A stretch of 31,326 nt of DNA from positions 1 to 31,326 of the forward strand of contig DATELK010000056.1 of assembly GCA_035276685.1 (NCBI GenBank). The letters run 5' to 3'. The position numbers and the translations under genes are program-made. The notes below the pieces were generated by a model. It made no database searches. It saw nothing but the letters and a program-made list of their open reading frames with translations, and was not told the DNA's origin. Below, piece by piece: positions 1-7,281 of this stretch; positions within the stretch are counted from its first letter, which is position 1; every line of letters begins with the position of its first letter. The DNA comes from JACVRN01 sp035276685 (GTDB lineage Bacteria > Acidobacteriota > Blastocatellia > Pyrinomonadales > Pyrinomonadaceae).

Positions 1-62
1 GTTAAACTAGAGTCAAGCGTAACTAATACCCGCCCGCTACCGCAGGCGGTACTGACCTGTTT

Positions 63-1964
63 TCACGCGGAGCGCAGTTGTTTGAGCTTGCTTTGCAGGA
101 ACGAGATGACCTGCGGGTCGTCCGTGTGGCTCAGTAGCCACTCAAGCTCAGTGATGGCCCTGTCCTTGTTGCCCATAGCGGCGTAGCACCTGCTCAGCTG
201 GTACCTGAGAAGCAGGTCGTCCTTCTCGCGCGCGATGGCGGCTTCGTAGTGAGAGAGCGCTTCTTTGGCCTCGCCCATGTCCATCAGCGTGTTCGCCAGA
301 TTGACGTGAGCCATGGTCGAGTGCGGCACAAGCTCAAGCGCTTTGCGGAACTGTGCGGCGGCGCTCTTGTAGTCCTCGCGCTCGCGGTAAATCATGCCTA
401 GATTGTTGTAGGCCTCCATCAGCTTCGGGTCATACTCTATGGCTTTGTTTACCGCCTTGATGGCTTCGTCCGATTCCCCGAGCCTCATGTGTATGATGGT
501 CAGGTTATTGTATATCTGGGAGAGGGACAGCGGGTCTTTCGTCAGCTTCAGCGTTTTGTGGAAGAAGTCGCGCGCCTTCTCCGGCTCCGTGTGGTCTGCA
601 TAGGCCATGGCCAGATTGAAGTTCGAGTTGTAGGCGTAAGGGGCTTGCTCTACGGCGCGGGCCCAGAGCAGCCGCGAGTCCATCCAGATGCGGTTCTGCG
701 CCACGGTGCTGACGCCCATCGCGACCAGAAGCGTCATGTAGAGCGCCGCCGTCATCCTGGGACGCCTGCGCGCGGCCCACAAGGTAAACATCGCCGCCAG
801 GTAGCAGAGGCCAATCGAAGAGAGATAGAAATATCTGTCCTGCACAATCCACTCGCGGTTCATGGCGCGCAGGTTCAGCACGGGCAGCACCGGCAGAATG
901 ATGAAGGCCAGCGACACCCAGACACCCGTGGAGAGCTTTTTCCTCTTGATGAAGATGAGGGCCGCGACGAGCAGAAGGAAGGCCAAGGGCACCACGACTC
1001 CCAGGTCGTAGATGTGCTTAGCGTATGGCACGTCGTACATCAGGCTCAGCTTCACGGGATAAACCTGGTGCAGCATGTATTCCATGAAGACGCGCGGAAC
1101 CATCATCACGTAAACCCACTTAGGATAAAGCGCCACCTCAGGCTTGCCCCAGGCGAGCAGGCCAAGCGCGGCCAGTCGCGCCGCCATGTAAGCGGCCGTC
1201 ACGCCCGCGTAAGGCAGCAGCCGCTTGAACATGTTAAGGCTGAAGGCGCGCAGGCCGACGCTGCGCCTGAAGAACTCCCAGACGAAGATGAGGCCCGGAA
1301 GAACTATCGCGGGCTCTTTCGAGAGAAGAGCCAGAGCGTAGAGCAGCAGAGACAGCAGTAGCCAGCGCAAGCCGCCTTCTTCCCTGTACTTCATATAGAG
1401 GTTGAGCGATGGGATGAAGAAGAGCGCCAGCATAGGGTCTGTGACGCCGCTAATCCATGCCACGCTCTCTACGTGGGCCGGGTGGATGGCGAAGAGAAGC
1501 GTGGCGAGTCCTGCCAGAGCGTTGCTGCGGCTCAGGCGGCGCAGCAGGTAGAAGAGGGCCACGCAGACGCCCGTGTGCACGAGTATGGAAGCCAGGTGCC
1601 AGCCCTGCGCCCACAGCCCGAACGTCTGGTAGCCAGCCGTCAGGTAGGCTGTGAAGAGCGGGCGGTAGTAGGGCGGCGGCGGAACGTCCGTTCCAATCAG
1701 CGCTCGAAACTCCCAGACGTGGCTGGTGAAGCCGCGCCACACGTTGTCCCATGAGCGTATCCTAGGGTTCTGAATTATCTGCTGAATGTCGTCGTAGACG
1801 AACTCTTCGCCGAGCGCGTTCGAGTAGAAGAGGAGGCAGGCCGAGACAATCAGAAAGATGATGCGTCCTTCTGTGAAGAATCTGGCGGGGCCTGAGGCTT
1901 CGGGAACGGAAGGTTCAGAGGCGGAAGGTTCGGGGGCAAAAGATTTTAAGGGATCGTTCGTCAT
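63..1964 (-). CDS. TMTC-like multi-pass membrane protein with C-terminal TPR repeats
   Basis: 633 residues. The N-terminal part (about 35-440) is a multi-pass membrane region with the hallmarks of GT-C/TMTC-type O-mannosyltransferase-like proteins: an acidic motif after the first membrane segment (FVYDD, residues 55-59) and a HPAHVESVAW motif in an early loop. The C-terminal part (about 440-630) is a run of tetratricopeptide repeats (for example AYNNLGMIYRERED and AHVNLANTLMDMG). In the known family such proteins transfer a sugar from a lipid-linked donor to protein hydroxyls at the membrane, with TPRs thought to hold the acceptor. The gene follows three pilin genes on the same strand, so pilin glycosylation is a reasonable guess but only inference. 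ATG start; a GAAAGG lies rather far upstream. Bacterial members are often annotated only as TPR proteins and the transferase activity here is not proven. Confidence 0.75.
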   Translation of the reverse strand: MTNDPLKSFAPEPSASEPSVPEASGPARFFTEGRIIFLIVSACLLFYSNALGEEFVYDDIQQIIQNPRIRSWDNVWRGFTSHVWEFRALIGTDVPPPPYYRPLFTAYLTAGYQTFGLWAQGWHLASILVHTGVCVALFYLLRRLSRSNALAGLATLLFAIHPAHVESVAWISGVTDPMLALFFIPSLNLYMKYREEGGLRWLLLSLLLYALALLSKEPAIVLPGLIFVWEFFRRSVGLRAFSLNMFKRLLPYAGVTAAYMAARLAALGLLAWGKPEVALYPKWVYVMMVPRVFMEYMLHQVYPVKLSLMYDVPYAKHIYDLGVVVPLAFLLLVAALIFIKRKKLSTGVWVSLAFIILPVLPVLNLRAMNREWIVQDRYFYLSSIGLCYLAAMFTLWAARRRPRMTAALYMTLLVAMGVSTVAQNRIWMDSRLLWARAVEQAPYAYNSNFNLAMAYADHTEPEKARDFFHKTLKLTKDPLSLSQIYNNLTIIHMRLGESDEAIKAVNKAIEYDPKLMEAYNNLGMIYREREDYKSAAAQFRKALELVPHSTMAHVNLANTLMDMGEAKEALSHYEAAIAREKDDLLLRYQLSRCYAAMGNKDRAITELEWLLSHTDDPQVISFLQSKLKQLRSA

Positions 1965-2070
1965 AAGAGATCCGTTACCTTTCGAGGTTCTGTTTCGTCC
2001 AGAGGGGGCTGGCGGCGAAACGTTGGCGCTTAGCGCTTGGACAGTGTAGGCGAGCGCTCGCGTAGGAGAC

Positions 2071-2538
2071 CTAGTTCAATGGCGTTCCTGAGACGGCCGT
2101 CGGAACAGTCGTGACATCGGCCGTGTCCTCATAGATGACGCCGGGCATGTCGGAGGAGAACCTGCGGCTGCCAACATGGGTGTTGATGGGCGCAGAGCCT
2201 ATGACAAAGCCGGAGTTGTCCGCCGGAAGCGTGATGTTGTAAACATACCCGCTCTTGGGAGTGTCTGGGCTCGTAGCCGCGGCGATAGAGGCGTCTATCA
2301 TGTTATGGGCCACAAGCTCTGAGACGGAGCCGAATGAAACTCCTGCTCCGATAGTCTGCCGGTAGGCAGCTTCGGCTGAGCTTAGAGAACGCACGCCTGA
2401 GATGGCTGAGGCTTCGTTGGCGGCGCGGCGCGATGCCATTAGATTAGGGACAGCGATAGCGGCAATGATACCGATGATTGCCACAACGATTAGAAGCTCT
2501 ATCAGGGAAAATCCTTCTTCATTAGTTTGGCGGTTCAT
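2071..2538 (-). CDS. type IV pilin-like protein (third of tandem array, divergent copy)
   Basis: About 155 residues. It starts with a short basic leader followed by the prepilin peptidase site and methylation motif (GFSLIELLIVV, with Glu at mature position 5), then one hydrophobic helix. The mature protein would be an inner-membrane-anchored subunit polymerised by a type IV pilus or pseudopilus machine. I choose ATG at 2538 rather than the TTG at 2544 because AAAGGA then sits 10 nt upstream, the same spacing as for the neighbouring pilin at 3143. The C-terminal half differs from the other two copies and lacks cysteines. A strong intrinsic terminator lies about 40 bp upstream of this start, so expression needs read-through or a very close promoter. 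Confidence 0.88.
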   Translation of the reverse strand: MNRQTNEEGFSLIELLIVVAIIGIIAAIAVPNLMASRRAANEASAISGVRSLSSAEAAYRQTIGAGVSFGSVSELVAHNMIDASIAAATSPDTPKSGYVYNITLPADNSGFVIGSAPINTHVGSRRFSSDMPGVIYEDTADVTTVPTAVSGTPLN

Positions 2539-2577
2539 TGTCAATGTTTCCTTTAATCGCTCTGGGCGAGTCCGATT

Positions 2578-2616
2578 AAAAAAAAGAGGCGGCTCCCTTT
2601 GGGGGACGCCGCCTCT
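2578..2616 (-). terminator. intrinsic terminator between pilin genes
   Basis: Inverted arms AGAGGCGGC (2585-2593) and GCCGCCTCT (2608-2616) are followed on the minus strand by eight U residues (A tract at 2578-2585, its last base shared with the stem). It lies after the stop of the pilin at 2676-3143 and before the start of the pilin at 2538. A smaller hairpin (CCGCCT/AGGCGG, 2637-2653) precedes it. Confidence 0.8.
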
Positions 2617-2675
2617 CTCAGCTCTTGGGTCATTACCGCCTCTGAAAGGCGGCGTCCACTTTGTAAAGCTGTCTC

Positions 2676-3143
2676 TTACTGGACGGGCGAGCCGCCGTTA
2701 ACGCCGCTGGAGGTGCGCGAAGGCGCGGTCAGCGTGCCGGAAGAGCTGCCGTAGATAACGCCGGCTTCGTTTGTGTAGAAGCTGCGGTTACCGCTTGTGC
2801 TGCTCTGGGAAGTACCGGAAGCGTCGAACTGCGTGCCGCTCGAAGCGGTGGTCACGGCATAGACGTAGCCGCTCTTGGCTGCGCCGCCGCCGACGACCGA
2901 GTCAACCAGGTTGTTGGAGGAAAGGGTGGAGAGGTCTGCATAGGAGCCCTGGCCGACCGTCGACTGGTAGGTAGCCTCGGCGCTGCCGATGGTGCGAAGC
3001 GTAGCGATGGCTGAAGATTCGTTGGCCGCGCGACGTGAGGCGAGCAGGTTGGGGATGGCGATGGCGGCGATGATGCCGATAATCGCCACGACTATCAGAA
3101 GCTCTATCAGGGAGAATCCCTTTTCGTTGGTGTGCTGTCTCAT
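2676..3143 (-). CDS. type IV pilin-like protein (second of tandem array)
   Basis: 155 residues with leader MRQHTNEKG, prepilin cleavage before FSLIELL and a conserved hydrophobic N-terminal helix ending in the IPNLLASRRAANE signature common in acidobacterial and deltaproteobacterial PilA-like pilins. The globular part is Ser/Thr/Gly-rich without cysteines. It is a close paralogue of the pilin at 3271-3735: the last 64 residues differ at only five positions, while roughly residues 60-85 differ much more. An AAGGA site sits about 10 nt before the ATG. It is flanked by hairpins on both sides, which would give separate transcripts or graded read-through. Whether it is the major pilin or a minor one cannot be told from sequence. 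Confidence 0.9.
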   Translation of the reverse strand: MRQHTNEKGFSLIELLIVVAIIGIIAAIAIPNLLASRRAANESSAIATLRTIGSAEATYQSTVGQGSYADLSTLSSNNLVDSVVGGGAAKSGYVYAVTTASSGTQFDASGTSQSSTSGNRSFYTNEAGVIYGSSSGTLTAPSRTSSGVNGGSPVQ

Positions 3144-3186
3144 TGCAATTAAATCCTTTTCGGTAGATGTAGGCTGTTTGAGAATT

Positions 3187-3219
3187 AAAGAGGCGGCAGG
3201 AGGGGTGCCGCCTCTTTTT
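3187..3219. terminator. symmetrical hairpin between first and second pilin genes
   Basis: Perfect 12-bp arms AAAGAGGCGGCA (3187-3198) and TGCCGCCTCTTT (3206-3217) around a 7-nt loop. The U tract is better on the plus strand (TTTTT) but a short one exists on the minus strand, the direction of the pilins. The arm core GAGGCGGC is the same as in the terminator at 2578-2616, about 600 bp away, so the hairpin appears to be part of the duplicated pilin unit. Confidence 0.6.
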
Positions 3220-3270
3220 ACTCAAACGTGGTTAAGGTGTGTCGCGGCCTCTGTTAGCAAAAGCTGTCTC

Positions 3271-3735
3271 TTACTGAACGGGCGAGCCGCCGGAAACACC
3301 GCTGGAGGTGCGCGAAGGCGCGGTCAGCGTGCCCGAGGAGCTGCCGTAGATGACGCCGGCTTCATTCGTGTAGAAGCTGCGGTTGCCGGACGTGGTGCTC
3401 TGCGAGGTGCCAGCAGCGTCGAACTGCGTGCCGCTCGAAGCGGTGGCTACTGTATAGACATAGCCGCTCTTGGCCGTGCCAGCGCCTACGACGGAGTCAA
3501 TCAGGCTGTTGCTCATCAGAGCTGCGCGGTCGCCGTACAGGCCGGCACCGACCGTCGACTGGTAGGTAGCCTCGGCGCTGCCGATGGTGCGAAGCGTAGC
3601 GATGGCTGAAGATTCGTTAGCCGCGCGGCGCGAAGCTAAAAGGTTAGGGATGGCGATGGCGGCGATGATGCCGATAATCGCGACGACTATCAGAAGCTCT
3701 ATGAGAGAGAAGCCTTCTTGGCGTTTGGTCTGCAT
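3271..3735 (-). CDS. type IV pilin-like protein (first of tandem array)
   Basis: 154 residues, leader MQTKRQEG, then FSLIELLIVVAIIG with Glu5 and a single hydrophobic helix. It is the first transcribed copy in the array and nearly the twin of the pilin at 2676-3143; stop codons of the two are 595 bp apart, consistent with a tandem duplication. A GGAG element lies about 11 nt before the ATG. A near-consensus sigma-54 promoter (3862-3877) lies about 130 bp upstream and an NtrC-type regulator gene is next upstream, an arrangement known for PilR-controlled pilA genes. The pilus assembly genes are not in this window. Confidence 0.9.
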   Translation of the reverse strand: MQTKRQEGFSLIELLIVVAIIGIIAAIAIPNLLASRRAANESSAIATLRTIGSAEATYQSTVGAGLYGDRAALMSNSLIDSVVGAGTAKSGYVYTVATASSGTQFDAAGTSQSTTSGNRSFYTNEAGVIYGSSSGTLTAPSRTSSGVSGGSPVQ

Positions 3736-3861
3736 TTGTTCGTTTACTCCTTCAAAGTTAGGTCAAGGGTTAGAAGCTAGAGATATTTCGCGCCCGGCGC
3801 TTCTCAGGTCTTAGGCTCACATGCCGCGCTCGGCGTGCGCGATTACAGTCGCACTAGCCTT

Positions 3862-3877
3862 AACAAACCGCGTGCCG
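3862..3877 (-). promoter_or_regulatory. candidate sigma-54 (-24/-12) promoter for pilin array
   Basis: On the minus strand the sequence CGGCACGCGGTTTGTT matches the TGGCACG-N4-TTGC pattern with the GG and GT dinucleotides 10 nt apart. Two positions differ from consensus (first T, and the C of the -12 GC). It would start transcription about 115 nt before the first pilin ATG. A sigma-54 activator is encoded just upstream. Found by eye only. Confidence 0.4.
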
Positions 3878-4090
3878 TAAGAGATTTTCGAGGGAATAAG
3901 CGCGGAATAGGCCTGAAAAATCAGGGAAATGCTGCTGTTTATCTAATGTTAGAGAGCGGCAAAAGAAGCCGCCGGTGGGTGACAAAAGGGGCTGGTTGAC
4001 AAATTACGGCAGTCGGTCTGTGACGCTTTCCGTCAACTGAGAGGGCCGAAGACCAAACGTCAGAGGTCAGTAGAGCGAGCCCATCGTCGC

Positions 4091-4279
4091 TAGTCCCGCC
4101 AGGGACGATTGAAAGTAGCCCAGCCATTTATGGCTGGGGTAAGCAGCCGGATAAAAAGTGTAGTCCCGTAGGGACGGCTGAGCATCTTTTTCAGTCGTCC
4201 CTACGGGACTCTCTGTCTCTCTCGCAACTATACCCAGCACTTTAGTGCTGGGCTATTATCAAATGTCCCTAAAGGGACA
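4091..4279. repeat. REP/BIME-like cluster of palindromes in mirrored arrangement
   Basis: Six short hairpins: AGTCCC/GGGAC (4092-4105), CCCAGCC/GGCTGGG (4119-4138), AGTCCCGTAGGGACG (4162-4176), its inverse CGTCCCTACGGGACT (4196-4210), CCCAGCAC/GTGCTGGG (4233-4252) and TGTCCCTAAAGGGACA (4264-4279). The third and fourth are the centre of a larger inverted repeat of 20-bp arms (4162-4181 and 4191-4210, one mismatch). The order of the first three is mirrored by the last three. This layout is typical of REP elements mobilised by IS200/IS605-like (RAYT) transposases; no such transposase is in the window. Confidence 0.75.
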
Positions 4280-4328
4280 AAAGGAAATGCTGCGTGGACT
4301 CAATCGCTAACCTCTAACCTCTGTTCTC

Positions 4329-5741
4329 TTATTCGGCTGCGCCGCGTGCAGCGCTGTCCCGCATCTGGGCCGTGAGGTTGCGTATGCCGTGCTTGTCCAG
4401 AAGGTGTCGCAGCGAGCGCACGGAGAGTTGCAGTAGCTCCGCCGCTTTGGTCTGGTTGCCGCCCGTGCGCCTGAGGGCTTCCAGTATGTATGTCTTCTCA
4501 AGCTGCTCCATGAAGGCCGTTATGTTGAGGCCCTCTTCCGGCAGGTCAAGCGCCGAGGAGACGCGCGCGGCGTCGTAGTTAGTAACCTGAGAAGGCAGGC
4601 GGTCAGGCTGAATCTCCTGCGTGCCTTCGAGCGCGACCGCGCGCTCAATCGTGTGCTCAAGCTCTCGCACGTTGCCGGGCCACGAATATGCTTCGAGCAG
4701 GCTCATGGCCTTAGGGGTCACCGCGAGGTTGCGGCCCGACTGCTCGCAGAACTTTCTGACGAAGTGCTCTACAAGCTCAGGGATGTCCTCGCTGCGCTCG
4801 CGCAGAGGCGGCAGCTCAATCGGTATGACAGAGATGCGATAGAAGAGGTCTTCGCGGAAGGTGCCGTCCTTGACCATCTGGCTGAGGTCTCGGTTGGTGG
4901 CGGCTATGACGCGCGTGTCAATATCTGTCTCTTCGTGCGCGCCCACGGGCCTGACCTTTCGCTCTTGCAGCACGCGCAGCAGCTTGACCTGCATGGCCGG
5001 AGACATCTCGCCTATCTCGTCCAGAAAGATTGTGCCGCGATTGGCAGCTTCAAAGAGCCCCTTGCGATTGGTGTTGGCTCCCGTGAAGGCTCCCTTGACG
5101 TAGCCGAAGAGTTCGGATTCGAGCAGCGTCTCCGTGAACGCTCCGCAGTTAATCGAGATGAAGGGCTTTTCGGCGCGCGGGCTCAGGTCGTGTATGGCAC
5201 GCGCGACCAACTCCTTGCCCGTGCCCGACTCGCCCGTGACCAGCACGGTTGATTGAACAGCCGCTATGGTCTCTATCATCTGGTAGACGGCCTGCATGCG
5301 GTCGGAGCGGCCGATGATGTTGCCGAGGCTACCGCGCTCGCGCTGTGCGCGACGAAAGGCGCGGTTCTCTCTTACAAGAGCAAGCTTTTCGAGCGCCTTG
5401 TTGACTATCAGCTTCAGCTCGTCATTGTCGAAGGGCTTCTGTATGAAGTCGTCTGCGCCTAGCTTGAAGGCTTCGCGCGCGGTGTCAACGGTGGCGAACG
5501 CAGTCATCATGACGACGGCCACGTCCGGCAATAGCTCGCGGGCCGCGCGCAAGAGCTCTATGCCGTTCATGTCCGGCATCTTCACGTCCGAGATAATCAG
5601 GTCGGCGGGCTCCTGCCTGAGAAGCGTCATAGCGGCCTGACCGTTTTCTGCCACACGCACGCGATGACCGTCGCGCTGGAACAGGATGGTCAAGAATTGA
5701 CGCATGCTTGGCTCGTCGTCAGCGATAAGAAGGTCGGCCAT
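4329..5741 (-). CDS. sigma-54-dependent response regulator (NtrC family, PilR candidate)
   Basis: 470 residues with the full three-part layout. Receiver domain 1-120: acidic pair at D8-D9, phospho-acceptor D52 in the ISDVKMP context, K102 in QKPF. AAA+ domain about 140-375: Walker A GESGTGKE (170-177), sigma-54 contact loop GAFTGA (217-222), Walker B TIFLDE (237-242). C-terminal Fis-type helix-turn-helix about 425-460 (NQTKAAELLQLS). It would be activated by a sensor kinase and remodel sigma-54 RNA polymerase. It sits upstream of three pilin genes with a candidate -24/-12 promoter between, which suggests PilR; no PilS-like kinase adjoins it, so the partner is unknown. ATG start. Confidence 0.92.
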   Translation of the reverse strand: MADLLIADDEPSMRQFLTILFQRDGHRVRVAENGQAAMTLLRQEPADLIISDVKMPDMNGIELLRAARELLPDVAVVMMTAFATVDTAREAFKLGADDFIQKPFDNDELKLIVNKALEKLALVRENRAFRRAQRERGSLGNIIGRSDRMQAVYQMIETIAAVQSTVLVTGESGTGKELVARAIHDLSPRAEKPFISINCGAFTETLLESELFGYVKGAFTGANTNRKGLFEAANRGTIFLDEIGEMSPAMQVKLLRVLQERKVRPVGAHEETDIDTRVIAATNRDLSQMVKDGTFREDLFYRISVIPIELPPLRERSEDIPELVEHFVRKFCEQSGRNLAVTPKAMSLLEAYSWPGNVRELEHTIERAVALEGTQEIQPDRLPSQVTNYDAARVSSALDLPEEGLNITAFMEQLEKTYILEALRRTGGNQTKAAELLQLSVRSLRHLLDKHGIRNLTAQMRDSAARGAAE

Positions 5742-5837
5742 GCTGAATCAATTACCAGATTGGAACTATAGAGCGCAAGTAAATAATGGCGGCCCGGCGC
5801 GATAGGCGAGGGAAGCGCTGGCGATTGAGGCTGTGAT

Positions 5838-6665
5838 TTACTTGGAGGAAGCTATGTGAGAGAGAACGGCTCTCAAGGCAGGGAGGTTCTCCTGTACCAG
5901 CTCGGTCGCACGGGAGTTACGCAGCTCTATAGTCACCACCGGGAGCTTCTTGTCAGTCCCCATGAGTGTCCCTAGCGAGCCGGGCGTCTCGTAGCCCAGA
6001 TAAGGGCAGAGAGGATAGCCGTTGACGCCTGCAATCACGCGAGCGAGCTGTTCGCCCGTGCCGTCCCAGTTGACGCAGCCCAGCGCCGCGTGAAGCGTGA
6101 TGATGAAATCCGGCGGCGAGCTTTCAAGCAGCTTGATAATCGCCTGCGTCTCAGGCTCGGACGCGGGCACGATTCCCGGAAACTGGTTCGTGTCCCAATA
6201 ATCACCGCTCCATGAAGTGGAAGGGAAGTTGCGGTTGATGTCCACGCCCCTTGCGTTGACCCTGGTGTTGGCGAAGAGCCCGTCCGGGTTGGCATCCGGC
6301 ACCACGATGATGGTCAAATCCTCCGGCGCTGGCTCCTGCATGAGAGAGCCCATAAGGGCCTTGGCTACTATGGAAGAGTCAGGCTCGTTGCCGTGAATGC
6401 CGCCGAAGATCACGACGCGCTTCTTACCGCTGCCGTAGGTCGCGGCCAGAATCGGAGTCCCCTTAACGCTCTTGCCAAGCTCCGTGTACCTGACAGGCGA
6501 CAGCACTTTTTTCTGCGCGCTTGAAGCGGCAGGCGCAGGCGCGGGCGATGCTTCGGGCGCAGCTGCGCTCGCAATCTGAGCCTCTGCGGGCGCGACCGCG
6601 AGACCGGCCAGCAGCAGTATGAGCGTGAGTTGTAGGCTACTCTTAAGCACGGGCGCTATGGGCAA
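5838..6665 (-). CDS. secreted M14-family zinc peptidase (MpaA/carboxypeptidase-like)
   Basis: 275 residues. An N-terminal hydrophobic segment (about 8-29) ending in an alanine-rich stretch looks like a signal peptide followed by a Pro/Ala linker. The catalytic domain has the M14 zinc ligands in FGGIHGNE (H91, E94) and LHAALG (H192), the substrate-binding NTRVNARG-DINRNFP block (about 133-148), and the catalytic glutamate in TIELRN (E247). Short M14 enzymes of this layout include murein peptide amidase and related carboxypeptidases, so a role in cleaving peptidoglycan peptides in the periplasm is likely but not shown. The chosen start is TTG with a weak ribosome site; the true start could be slightly different. 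Confidence 0.82.
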   Translation of the reverse strand: MPIAPVLKSSLQLTLILLLAGLAVAPAEAQIASAAAPEASPAPAPAASSAQKKVLSPVRYTELGKSVKGTPILAATYGSGKKRVVIFGGIHGNEPDSSIVAKALMGSLMQEPAPEDLTIIVVPDANPDGLFANTRVNARGVDINRNFPSTSWSGDYWDTNQFPGIVPASEPETQAIIKLLESSPPDFIITLHAALGCVNWDGTGEQLARVIAGVNGYPLCPYLGYETPGSLGTLMGTDKKLPVVTIELRNSRATELVQENLPALRAVLSHIASSK

Positions 6666-6799
6666 AAGATGCTGCTCTGAAAATTCGTACTATAAACCAT
6701 AATTTCAGAAGCCATTGTGCGCAATTTTTGCCTAAAGGCCAAGGAAATTTGTCGGGGCTTGTCAGACCTGACGGCCTGCCGGGAGGGCGGAAGGGAGCA

Positions 6800-6829
6800 G
6801 GGGCTCCATCCATTCAGGATGAGAGCCCC
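6800..6829. terminator. hairpin between the two codirectional genes
   Basis: GGGGCTC (6800-6806) pairs with GAGCCCC (6823-6829), and inner CATCC/GGATG extends the stem around a 5-nt centre. It lies just beyond the stop of the 6841-7281 gene. The tail on the minus strand is not U-rich, so it may act as a processing or stabilising stem rather than a classic terminator. Confidence 0.45.
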
Positions 6830-6840
6830 TTTATCATGCC

Positions 6841-7281
6841 TTAGAGCTTATCCTTGAAAGTGGCGTCCGTGGCGACGTAGAGAATATTCCCCTTAGTCCA
6901 TCGCGCCAGATATTTTGAAGCGCCTACGCGCTTGGCCCGCGCCGTCTCGGCCGCAGCCGCAGAAGAATAAGAGCCAGCCATGACCTGCTCCTTCTTGTTC
7001 GCGGACGACTTGTAGATTGCTCCCATCACGTCGTCTGCGCCCGGCAGAAACTTGTCGTCACCCTTCAACTCGCCCTTCTCGTAGGTGGCGTCCAGGGTGA
7101 AATCTCCTACTTTTTTAGGAAAGGCGTCGGCCAGAGTCGGTTTCGGCGTGGCCGTGGGCGACGGCGTAGAGCTGGTTGAGCTGCTGTTAGAGCCGTTCCT
7201 GTTTTGGTTACCGCTTAAGTTACAGAGGTTACAGGCAAAAGCCATAAGCGAGAGAACTGCGGCTGCGAAAAGGATTTTCAT
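6841..7281 (-). CDS. small putative lipoprotein, function unknown
   Basis: 146 residues. A short N-terminal hydrophobic stretch ends in MAFACNLC, where the first Cys (residue 17) could be lipidated, although the site is a poor match to a strict lipobox. A Ser/Thr/Pro/Asn-rich linker (about 25-50) precedes a compact domain of roughly 95 residues without any motif I recognise. Its end (SYSSAAAAETARAKRV, then KGNILYVATDA) recalls small domains that sense or bind at the envelope. It lies upstream of the M14 peptidase on the same strand, separated by a hairpin. I do not assign a function. Confidence 0.65.
   Translation of the reverse strand: MKILFAAAVLSLMAFACNLCNLSGNQNRNGSNSSSTSSTPSPTATPKPTLADAFPKKVGDFTLDATYEKGELKGDDKFLPGADDVMGAIYKSSANKKEQVMAGSYSSAAAAETARAKRVGASKYLARWTKGNILYVATDATFKDKL

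Larger units (their letters stand above)
3736..4328. other. 593-bp intergenic region upstream of pilin array
   Basis: No convincing gene. The half nearest the pilins holds a candidate sigma-54 promoter. The half nearest the regulator holds a cluster of short palindromes (4091-4279). The ORFs that can be drawn here cross the palindromes and show no protein-like character. Confidence 0.6.

Noticed and set aside
489..1361. Long plus-strand ORF of 290 codons
   Set aside because: It lies fully antisense to the TMTC-like gene, has a His/Gln/Arg-rich composition and no family features.
2989..3609. Plus-strand ORF across two pilin genes
   Set aside because: It arises because the duplicated pilins leave an open antisense frame; composition is not protein-like.
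4091..4279. Possible CRISPR array
   Set aside because: The units are alternating inverted palindromes of two kinds with no regular spacers and no cas genes nearby.
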